Shown in pieces: positions 1 through 5,476 of a DNA stretch of 9,297 nucleotides. The notes under the pieces are model-generated. The model ran no database searches. It saw nothing but the letters and a program-made list of their open reading frames with translations, and was not told where the DNA came from. This stretch comes from JBLHGN01 sp047616325 (lineage in GTDB: Bacteria; Pseudomonadota; Gammaproteobacteria; Pseudomonadales; Cellvibrionaceae): assembly GCA_047616325.1 (NCBI GenBank), contig JBLHGN010000139.1, positions 1 to 9,297 on the forward strand, written 5' to 3'. Every line of letters begins with the position of its first letter. The stretch's first letter is position 1. Position numbers and translations under genes: made by a program.

Positions 1-32
1 TTACTTTTTATGGGGGATTTTCGTATAAACAT
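1..32 (-). CDS. IS1634-family transposase, N-terminal fragment cut by the window edge
   Basis: Reading leftward from the ATG at 32-30 gives MFIRKSPIKS and then runs out of the window. These residues are identical to the start of the copy 2 transposase (ATG at 4896-4894) and fit the usual IS1634-family N-terminus (M-[YF]-I-R-K). Only ten codons are present, so the call rests on the matching copy and not on this fragment alone. No strong Shine-Dalgarno sequence is visible in front of it. Confidence 0.7.
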   Translation of the reverse strand, partial: MFIRKSPIKS

Positions 33-187
33 GGAGCAAGAGACTGCACTATTTTTTAGTGCTTGCACGGGCCTTGATGTTATTTTATGGCACTACATTC
101 TAGCATGAAAAATTAAGCCATTGATTTTAAAGGTTTTATTTTTAATATCGGGAAAGGTAGTTGGTTTTGGCGCCTAAAAAGTCTTGC

Positions 188-205
188 GCCACTGAAGCTG
201 GGCTA
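188..205 (-). repeat. Terminal inverted repeat of IS1634-family copy 1
   Basis: The outer end of the element, read inward on the minus strand, is TAGCCCAGCTTCAGTGGC. The same terminus in copy 2 (5047-5064) differs at one position, and the opposite end of copy 2 (3376-3393) matches it at 16 of 18. The exact outermost base is inferred from where the copies diverge. Confidence 0.75.
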
Positions 206-935
206 ACGTGGTTGAAGAAATGCTGATGACCTTATCTATCTTTTCTCGGCTCAACAGGTTTCCTCCTCTGCTACGTATTTCCCGCGTGGACTGTTCTGTA
301 TGCTCTGCGATTCGTTGTGCCGAGCCATAATCCTGAAGCACGTCCTCTAGCGCCGCTGAGCCCAACGATAAAATAGTCCCCACTTCCGGCCAATGCCGAC
401 TTAAATACGCTTCTAAACGATTTTGGTTACGTTGGTATTGGCTTTGATGCATCTTATGCTCTCGTCTCAATGCGCTGAGGCTAGGCTCTTTTTCGCTGAG
501 CTCCACCCAAACCTTGGTCAGACCATCATGATAGAGTCGCGATAAAATACTGGCCGATTTAGCATCATGTGAACTCGGCACTCTATCATAAACTTCACTG
601 GCATCATGAACGCGTTTAGCGCTCGCTTGGTGAACAGTAAAGCCAATCTCTCTAAACTGATAACGTAGAGTATCACCATACTTGCTGGTCGATTCCATAA
701 TCACAACAACGGGGCAATACAGATTTCCCAAAGCATCTGTTAACACCTATGTCTGTTGTGGATGTTGCCACTTTATTGATTCAAGTACACCCGATTCTTC
801 ATCAGCTAATACCGCGTATTGATACTCTTTGGCAGTATCAATCGTTAGTGAAATCTCTTTGCCAGGCAGGCGTGTTTTTAGTTGAAGCCAATCAATTTTG
901 TTGACATTCTTCGTGCGATAAGTACGCTTCTTCAT
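206..935 (-). pseudogene. IS110-family transposase (DEDD recombinase), interrupted and with an in-frame stop
   Basis: The ATG at 935-933 is preceded by GGAG with 8-base spacing. The frame encodes the RuvC-like DEDD domain of IS110 transposases: a first Asp in TIDTAKEY, a Glu in VVVIMESTSKYGD, and DASEVYDRVPSSHDAKSA, where the usual K-T-D-x-x-D-A appears as P-S-S-H-D-A. The later stretch LEAYLSRHWPEVGTILSLGS fits the IS110 subgroup that carries this variant. A TAG at 747-749 interrupts the frame, and the next codon continues the homology in the same frame, so it is a point nonsense mutation and not a frameshift. At 206 the frame runs into IS1634 copy 1; the last few codons before the stop at 174 come from that element. 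The C-terminal Transposase_20 domain with its catalytic serine is missing. The gene should be non-functional. Confidence 0.88.
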
Positions 936-1085
936 AACGGAAACTCCTCTTGGTGTTAGTAATTATGCGTGGTGGTAAAATTACTATTTTGAGGGGTTTC
1001 CTCCCCTGATTTATATGACTTACTATAGCTGACTAAAATAATGAAATAGGTGTGGTGGTTTGTCAGGTACAGCGTCATAATTGAG
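936..1085 (-). other. Non-coding flank of the IS110 element, possible bridge-RNA region remnant
   Basis: This is the sequence upstream of the IS110 gene start. In IS110-family elements one non-coding end carries the bridge RNA that guides target choice. Two hairpins are visible: GTAATT (959-964) pairs with AATTAC (979-984), and AGGGG (992-996) pairs with CCCCT (1003-1007) around a six-base loop. The end of the IS110 element and the start of the group II intron remnant cannot be separated by eye; both must fall between about 1008 and 1085. The bridge-RNA reading is inference from position and structure only. Confidence 0.35.
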
Positions 1086-1154
1086 GAACCGTATGACTAA
1101 AGGGTCACGTACGGATCAGTGGGGGGGCGTCGCCCGTAAGGGCGGCCTCTACCC
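1086..1154 (+). ncRNA. Group II intron 3' end remnant (domains V and VI)
   Basis: Bases 1086-1117 fold as domain V. The lower helix 1086-1093/1110-1117 (GAACCGTA with TACGGATC) is followed on the 3' side by the hallmark two-base bulge CG (1108-1109). The upper helix is 1094-1098/1103-1107. Bases 1121-1154 fold as domain VI. The upper stem GTCGCCC/GGGCGGC (1129-1135/1140-1146) is capped by a GTAA tetraloop. The lower stem pairs 1121-1127 with 1147-1154, leaving A1151 bulged beside G-T pairs, as expected for the branch-point adenosine. No reverse transcriptase or 5' intron domains are present, since IS110 sequence lies upstream. The triad normally AGC reads AAC (1087-1089), with an A-A mismatch (1088/1115), so the remnant is probably catalytically dead. 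Confidence 0.82.
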
Positions 1155-1374
1155 GGAAGCAGATCGCTGGTACGTCGCTTGTTTTGTGTTTAGTTGTCTA
1201 AGGGCCTGGAATTTATGGTTTGCAGTGCGTTCTTGGGTTACGATTGCAGCGCCCGCCACTGGTATGTATTTTAGCGCCTGAATGGCTGTCTAAATTCGCG
1301 TCCGAAACTTTCTTGCATTCAAACTGCCCTATGGCGTGCCATCGGTAAACTTATATAAATAGAGGAGCTAGTCT
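1155..1374 (+). other. Leader of the lipoprotein operon, no gene seen
   Basis: Between the intron remnant and the CsgG-like gene no coding frame is convincing. A GAGGAG ribosome binding site at 1362-1367 lies 7 bases before the ATG at 1375. The AT-rich TTATATAAAT at 1351-1360 resembles a -10 box but has no good -35 partner and sits too close to the start codon. The real promoter was not identified and may lie in the mobile-element debris upstream. Confidence 0.4.
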
Positions 1375-2055
1375 ATGTTGACCACCATTGCAAAAACCGT
1401 GTTTGTAACCACCGTATTGTCGGGTTTGTTGAGTGCTTGCTCAACAACAGAGTCGCACACGGTAGTGGAAACACAAAAGGTAGAATCGTATCAAACGGCC
1501 TATAGTGGCCCCAAAACCACGCTTGTGGTGGGTAAGTTTAATAATCGCTCTAGCTATATGCAGGGTTTGTTTTCGTCGAGTGTCGATCAGCTAGGCAATC
1601 AAGCGAAAACCATTTTAAAGACCCATTTACAGCAGACGAATCGTTTTAAAATTGTTGACCGCGAAAACATGGCGGGGAATAAGCAGGAAGCTCAGTTAAG
1701 TGGTAAGACGCAAACATTAAAAGGTGCGCGCTACACCGTAACTGGAGGTGTCAGCGAATATGGTCGCAAGGTAACGGGAGACAAACAATTTTTCGGCATT
1801 GTAGGCTCGGGTAAAAAGCAGACGGCCTATGCAAAAGTTATGTTAAATGTGGTGGATGTTTTGTCGTCAGAAATAATCTATTCAGCGCAGGGGGCCGGAG
1901 AATACGCTTTGAATGAACGAGAGGTGCTTGGCTTTGGTAGTAATGCTGGCTACGACGCAACCCTAAGCGGTAAGGTTCTTAACTTAGCCATCACCGAAGC
2001 GGTTAATAATATGGTGCGCGACTTAGAGACCGGACATTTGGATGTAAGTAAATAA
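1375..2055 (+). CDS. CsgG-like outer-membrane lipoprotein
   Basis: This 226-residue protein begins with a lipoprotein signal peptide, a hydrophobic stretch ending in the lipobox LSAC with Cys22. The mature part has features of the CsgG/HfaB family: a first strand TTLVVGKFNNRS (48-59), an amphipathic helix leading to FKIVDREN (91-98), YTVTGGVSEYG (120-130), YAKVMLNVVDV (142-152) and a C-terminal helix LNLAITEAVNNMV. It is shorter than E. coli CsgG (277 residues). No curli genes lie nearby, so it is better seen as the CsgG-like member of the CsgG/DUF4810/DUF799 trio found in many proteobacteria, including Neisseria. It probably acts in the outer membrane or at its inner face, perhaps as part of a multimeric assembly with the two downstream lipoproteins. 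The ATG has a GAGGAG site 7 bases upstream. It is first in a three-gene operon, 70 bases before the next start. Confidence 0.9.
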   Translation: MLTTIAKTVFVTTVLSGLLSACSTTESHTVVETQKVESYQTAYSGPKTTLVVGKFNNRSSYMQGLFSSSVDQLGNQAKTILKTHLQQTNRFKIVDRENMAGNKQEAQLSGKTQTLKGARYTVTGGVSEYGRKVTGDKQFFGIVGSGKKQTAYAKVMLNVVDVLSSEIIYSAQGAGEYALNEREVLGFGSNAGYDATLSGKVLNLAITEAVNNMVRDLETGHLDVSK

Positions 2056-2125
2056 GTAAAAGCACCTATACGTAAGTAAATTAGGTGTGAGCAGCAAGAC
2101 GCAAGTAATAAAGATGGAGATAGAA

Positions 2126-2512
2126 GTGAATGTGAATATGATAATAAAAAAAATAGTGTTGTTTTTAGTGGCGATATCCGTAATACAGGGGTGTGCAACT
2201 ACCAGCCCCCTTTTTTATTGGGGTGAATACGAGCAGCTGGTGTACGACATGTACATGAAGCCCGGAAATGCCCCACCCATTGTGCAAATCGAAAAACTCA
2301 CCGCCGATATTCGAAAGGCTCAGAGCCGTGGGCTGCCAGTGGCCCCCGGTGTGTATGCGCACTTGGGGTTTATGCACGCAACGGAAGGTAATGTGAGCGA
2401 TGCGGAAGCGGCCTTCAGTCAGGAAATGGCGCTGTTTCCTGAGTCTCAAGTGTTGATACAAGCCATGTTAGATCGCGCGCGCAAAAGTGCTGACCAAAAA
2501 GGAGCTTTGTAG
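2126..2512 (+). CDS. DUF4810 family lipoprotein
   Basis: This 128-residue protein is called from GTG 2126, which has GGAG six bases upstream. A frame extension to GTG 2087 is open but has no usable ribosome site and would put charged residues before the signal peptide. ATG 2138 is also possible. The signal peptide ends IQGC (Cys23); Gln at -2 is atypical but tolerable. The mature protein opens with FYWGEYEQLVYDMYMKPG (30-47), a typical DUF4810 start. It contains a TPR-like helical pair at about 72-107 (YAHLGFMHATEGNVSDAEAAF). DUF4810 proteins are normally about 120 residues and sit between a CsgG-like and a DUF799 gene, exactly as here. The molecular function is unknown. The TPR-like motif suggests protein binding, perhaps as an adaptor between the two neighbouring lipoproteins (inference). 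Confidence 0.87.
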   Translation: MNVNMIIKKIVLFLVAISVIQGCATTSPLFYWGEYEQLVYDMYMKPGNAPPIVQIEKLTADIRKAQSRGLPVAPGVYAHLGFMHATEGNVSDAEAAFSQEMALFPESQVLIQAMLDRARKSADQKGAL

Positions 2513-2565
2513 TGAGACATTTTGTTGGAATAAGAAGTAATGTTGAGTTTAGAGGTGCTATTGAA

Positions 2566-3219
2566 ATGAAAAGTTCTATAAAGGCACTCGTATTCGCCCT
2601 CGTTAGTGTGTTTACCTTATCCGCTTGCGTTGCTTCCCCGCCCTATGATTACTCGGCCTTAATTGCAGCAAAACCGCGTTCAATTTTGGTTGTTCCCCCC
2701 GCCAATAATTCCATTGAGGTGAATGCCCCCTATATATATCTATCGACAATTTCCCGCCCCTTGGGTGAAAAGGGCTACTACGTTTTTCCCGTGTCTCTTA
2801 TCGATCATTTTCTAAAAGAAAATGGTCTGCCTACACCCGCGGAAATGAACAGTATTCCCCTAGATAAAATTAGGGAAAACATTGGTGCAGACGCGGTTTT
2901 GTACGTAACTATCGACAACTGGGGGCAAAAATATCAGCTGATTTCATCTAAAACTGTTGTGAGTGCAACCTTAAAACTTATCGACACAAGAAGCGGGCAA
3001 AAATTGTGGGGAGCTAAGGTTTACGGCGAGAAGTCATCAGACGGTGGCAACAATGGCTTAATCGGTGCGTTAATATCTGCCGCTGTCGATCAAATAGCCG
3101 GTTCACTGGTGGATTACACGCCTCAAGTGGCAAGAACGGCAAATTATAATTCGATAAACGACCGTACCAGAGGGCTATTGATCGGCCCGTATAGGACAGT
3201 GAAAAACAACTCAAATTAA
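2566..3219 (+). CDS. DUF799 (GNA1162-like) lipoprotein
   Basis: The start is ATG 2566, with AGAGG at 2551-2555, because it gives a classical lipoprotein signal ending LSAC (Cys21) in a 217-residue protein. GTG 2512 is in frame, overlaps the previous stop as TAGTG and has GGAG seven bases upstream, so translation from there (235 residues) cannot be excluded. The mature protein has KPRSILVVPPANNS (36-49), GYYVFPV (70-76), GADAVLYVTIDNWG (107-120), TRSGQKLWGAKV and a C-terminal GLLIGPYR. These fit the DUF799 family, whose Neisseria member GNA1162 is a surface-associated lipoprotein antigen with a fold related to transport-system periplasmic domains. It is the last gene of the trio. Its likely role is in an outer-membrane complex with the CsgG-like protein; the cargo or function is not known. 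Confidence 0.88.
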   Translation: MKSSIKALVFALVSVFTLSACVASPPYDYSALIAAKPRSILVVPPANNSIEVNAPYIYLSTISRPLGEKGYYVFPVSLIDHFLKENGLPTPAEMNSIPLDKIRENIGADAVLYVTIDNWGQKYQLISSKTVVSATLKLIDTRSGQKLWGAKVYGEKSSDGGNNGLIGALISAAVDQIAGSLVDYTPQVARTANYNSINDRTRGLLIGPYRTVKNNSN

Positions 3220-3247
3220 CGAGTGAGGAGAGGGGTGCTCATTTACT

Positions 3248-3288
3248 AAAGCGTAAATTTTCAGGCGTCGCTTTCTTTGTTGTTTTTT
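3248..3288 (+). terminator. Weak rho-independent-like terminator after the lipoprotein operon
   Basis: AAAGCG (3248-3253) pairs with CGCTTT (3269-3274) around a 15-base loop. A T-rich run follows (CTTTGTTGTTTTTTT). The stem is short and the loop long, so this is a modest candidate, but it is correctly placed 29 bases after the DUF799 stop codon. Confidence 0.35.
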
Positions 3289-3295
3289 TGTTCCA

Positions 3296-3335
3296 TTCAC
3301 CCGTTCACCCGTTCACCCGTTCACCCGTTCACCCA
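3296..3335. repeat. Five tandem copies of an 8-bp unit (TTCACCCG)
   Basis: Four perfect TTCACCCG units are followed by one with a final A, in non-coding DNA between the operon and the IS1634 copy 2 terminus. The unit is not a multiple of three and lies outside any gene. It could change copy number by slippage. No function can be assigned. Confidence 0.95.
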
Positions 3336-3375
3336 TTCTACTGCCAAATATCGTTCGCTTTTCAGTGTGTCGACT

Positions 3376-3393
3376 TAGCCCATCTTTAGTGGC
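3376..3393 (+). repeat. Left terminal inverted repeat of IS1634-family copy 2
   Basis: TAGCCCATCTTTAGTGGC matches the reverse complement of the right end of the same element (5047-5064) at 15 of 18 positions, and of copy 1 (188-205) at 16 of 18. It lies about 70 bases beyond the transposase stop, as expected for an IS terminus. Confidence 0.75.
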
Positions 3394-3465
3394 CAAAAAG
3401 AAAAAACCTATATAAATCAATATGTTGAATTTTTCACTTCCATTTGATGCACTGCAGGTGATTTT

Positions 3466-4896
3466 TCAGGCAGCCTTCTTCATGCTTCTGAAGCAAGCCT
3501 CCACATCGGTGAGCACGGTGTATGTCTGCCACAACGCTTTCTCCGACAAGTCCGTGCTATTGGTTCTCAAACAATAAACACCCGACAAATCCGGCTTTTT
3601 ATTGGCGCCCTGCTTACGGGACCACATTATGTTTCGGGCATGTTTCTTCTCATCATCGGCTATCACCTCAATATCATAGTGTTGAGATACACGTGCGTAT
3701 TTCTGTTTCATAGCGTCGAGCCGTTCTAGCATCTTTTCGTATTTTTTGACCGTACCCTTCTTGCTTAATCCGGCATTGAGGGTGTTGAGCTTTTCTTCAA
3801 AGCGGCGGGTAAACTGTGTCTCAATGGCTTGATCTTTTTTCTCTCGCATCTGAGAGTGACAGTACAGTCGTATCTCTCCCGTCTCAGCATCCACAATACG
3901 CTTAGCAATAACTTGATCATGGATAACCTCTTTGACGACAACCTCCCCAGCAAATTTAGAGGCACAACTGAGTTGCTCGATCATCGTTTTTAAGGTTTTG
4001 GGTTCGCTGGCATTCCCCGCAAAAATTTCACTGGCCAAGGGAAAGCCTTCACCATCCAAGACGAGCCCCATCGTGACCAAGGGGCAATCGGTGCGTTTTT
4101 CTTTGGATCGACCAAAGGTACCCAGGGTATTCTTAGAGGCTTGCCCTTCAAAAAAAGTGTTGGTCAAATCGTATAAAATAACGGTGCGCTTCAGATTGAA
4201 GATCAACGCTTCTTGTTGCCCAAAATGTTCCTCTATGGCTTTTTTATGGGAGAAGAGTTTGTCTCCTAGGTGATACAAGCGGTCTAGGCTTAGTGTGTTA
4301 TAGTCAAAATCAATCAGCTCTCCTAATGCACTGTTTTGCTGAAGCCAGCGGTGTGTTCAGCGCTCGCTCGATGGGTGTATCATGCGGCCGACAATCGTTC
4401 CTAATGCCGCACTTAACTGGTTTTTATGAAAACCACATGCCGTGAGCTTTTCATCCAATTTCAAACGCTCAAACATAGCCACAGAAAGGGTTTCAGAGCC
4501 AATACCACGTGCTTCAGACAATGAGAGTCGATGAATATCAACACTCTGGTAATCAGGAGCAACGATATCGTTTTGATCGGGTGACGACTCTGGAATTGGT
4601 GTGGACAGCTTGGCTAAAAGTAGGGATGCATAACGTTGAGCCTTAACCTCGAGTTCACTATCGAGCGAAGATGGGTCTAAAAGTTCGAGTTGCTGGGCAT
4701 CGCTGCCGCTTATTATTTGATCTATTCGTTCGGCCAGAAGGTGCCACAACGTAGAATCCACATCAAAATGTTTTCCGAGATTCAGCAAAGTTTTTTGTTT
4801 GACTTTTCCATCCACGCGAACACTTTCGACGAGGCGATAGCTAAAGTAGCTGCCTCCGCTCTTTTTACTTTTTATGGGGGATTTTCGTATAAACAT
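3466..4896 (-). pseudogene. IS1634-family DDE transposase with an in-frame TGA and a truncated C-terminus
   Basis: The start is ATG 4896-4894, giving MFIRKSP...YRLVESVRVDGKVKQKTLLNLGKHF, a textbook IS1634-family N-terminus; an upstream in-frame start at 4932 would only add 12 unrelated residues. The frame stops at TGA 4357-4359 after RMIHPSSER, then continues in the same frame with THRWLQQNSALGELIDFDYNTL, so this is a nonsense mutation. The DDE domain follows with YDLTNTFFEG and GLVLDGEGFPL, carrying the expected catalytic Asp residues. The final YTVLTDVEACFRSMK supplies the Glu and Lys of a Y-x2-x-x3-E-x6-K signature, with Leu at the usual Arg position. Right after this the protein ends in KAA at 3466. 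Family members continue for roughly another 80-100 residues, so an internal deletion has removed the C-terminus while leaving the left inverted repeat. It is not expected to be active. Confidence 0.9.
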
Positions 4897-5064
4897 GGAG
4901 CAAGAGACTGCACTATTTTTTAGTGCTTGCACGGGGTTTTATTTTATGGCACTACATTATAATCTGAAAAATTAAGCCATTGATTTTAAGGGTTTTATTT
5001 TTAATCTCAGGAAAAGTAGTTGGTTTTGGCACCTAAAAAGTCTTGCGCCACTGAAGCTGGGTTA
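4865..5064. repeat. Direct repeat A (right copy), pairs with 1-205
   Basis: Same-orientation duplicate of bases 1-205, with a 5-base net deletion near the start of the element leader and scattered substitutions. It corresponds to the 5' end of the IS1634 transposase gene, its leader and the right terminus of copy 2. Confidence 0.95.
5047..5064 (-). repeat. Right terminal inverted repeat of IS1634-family copy 2
   Basis: Read inward on the minus strand this is TAACCCAGCTTCAGTGGC. It pairs with the left terminus at 3376-3393 (15 of 18). Similarity to copy 1 ends here, since the next bases (GGCTCC) are unrelated to those following 205. Confidence 0.75.
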
Positions 5065-5476
5065 GGCTCCCCTGAGTCGAAAAGTACTACCTTAATATGC
5101 CTCTTTAGCGCAATAAAAACCCGTAAAGAAGAAACTGGTATGTGGCAAAAAGTGTCACTTTTTGCTTCTTGTGGCGACATTGGTCGCGATTGTTTGGGGC
5201 TTTGGTGACAAATTTTGGTCATTGTGTGGCTGCAATCACAAAATGAATGTAATGTGCTGGAGTATTAGACGAATGAATCTATAGTAGTAGTATCTGGGTT
5301 GCCAATGTTGTAGTGAGATGTACCTAAATGAATAGCGAGCTTAGTGAACCGCACCATAAGGATAGGACGAATAATCACACGAGTTGCTGTGAAAGTTGGC
5401 TACCCCTTTCAAACCCTGTTATCGCATTACGTGTTGAATCTAGCGGATTCGGTCAAAGTAATGTATGGAGTAAATT
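5065..5476 (+). other. Intergenic region before the cytochrome gene, no gene seen
   Basis: No frame here is convincing; short frames on both strands lack ribosome sites and family features. It holds a perfect 10-bp inverted repeat at 5145-5165 (listed separately). A second, weaker inversion, TTGTG (5222-5226) and CACAA (5237-5241), is separated by ten bases. A GGAG at 5467-5470 lies six bases before the GTG start of the cytochrome gene. TTGAAT (5434) with AGTAAT 17 bases later resembles a promoter but would start transcription at the ribosome site, so it is doubtful. Confidence 0.5.
5145..5165. promoter_or_regulatory. Perfect palindrome, candidate operator or hairpin
   Basis: GCAAAAAGTG (5145-5154) and CACTTTTTGC (5156-5165) are exact reverse complements around a single T. 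As DNA it could be a dimeric regulator site; as RNA it would form a 9-bp stem with a three-base loop. It lies about 310 bases upstream of the cytochrome/DUF1592 gene, in sequence that belongs neither to the IS element nor to a gene. There is no T-run directly after it, so it is not a typical terminator. Confidence 0.4.

Larger units (their letters stand above)
1..205 (-). mobile_element. IS1634-family element, copy 1 (5' end only, continues off the left edge)
   Basis: This stretch is a near-identical duplicate of 4865-5064, with a 5-base net length difference near 72-80 and scattered substitutions. It holds the start of a minus-strand transposase and the untranslated leader of the element. 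It ends in the terminal inverted repeat at 188-205, whose reverse complement is TAGCCCAGCTTCAGTGGC. That matches the left terminus of copy 2 (3376-3393) at 16 of 18 positions. Similarity between the two copies stops right after 205, where the IS110 reading frame begins, so 205/206 is the insertion junction. The rest of the element lies outside the window, so whether it is intact cannot be judged. Confidence 0.85.
1..205. repeat. Direct repeat A (left copy), pairs with 4865-5064
   Basis: About 200 bases are repeated in the same orientation at 4865-5064 with roughly 90% identity. The repeat is the end of two IS1634-family elements. Because the copies are direct repeats flanking 206-4864, homologous recombination between them could delete the three-gene lipoprotein operon. 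Confidence 0.95.
3376..5064 (-). mobile_element. IS1634-family insertion sequence, copy 2 (both ends present, internally damaged)
   Basis: The element is bounded by inverted repeats at 3376-3393 (TAGCCCATCTTTAGTGGC) and 5047-5064, matching at 15 of 18 positions. Subterminal sequences are also related in inverted order: both ends contain a TGAAAAATT...ATTGATTT...GGTTTT pattern. The only gene inside is a broken transposase. At about 1.69 kb the element is somewhat short for the family, consistent with loss of the 3' part of the transposase gene. No clear target-site duplication is visible; the flanks are CGACT on the left and GGCTC on the right. This suggests rearrangement after insertion. Confidence 0.85.

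Noticed and set aside
1081..1281. 66-codon plus-strand frame
   Set aside because: It is a translation of the group II intron domain V/VI and the sequence after it; the start has no separate support and the RNA structure explains the sequence.
1950..2461. Two minus-strand frames within the lipoprotein operon
   Set aside because: They are antisense to the CsgG-like and DUF4810 genes and have no family features.
3296..3335. Possible CRISPR array
   Set aside because: The units are 8 bases, directly adjacent and without spacers; this is a simple tandem repeat.
3932..4273. 113-codon plus-strand frame
   Set aside because: Antisense to the DDE domain of the IS1634 transposase.
5007..5222. Short frames on both strands across the IS end and intergenic region
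   Set aside because: They cross the IS1634 terminus into unrelated DNA and have no initiation signals.
5222..5241. CRP-like site TTGTG...CACAA
   Set aside because: The half-sites are ten bases apart where a CRP site needs eight between TGTG and CACA, so it does not fit the consensus.
5434..5462. Promoter TTGAAT-17-AGTAAT before the multiheme gene
   Set aside because: Both boxes match at only 4 of 6 positions and the start point would fall on the ribosome binding site.
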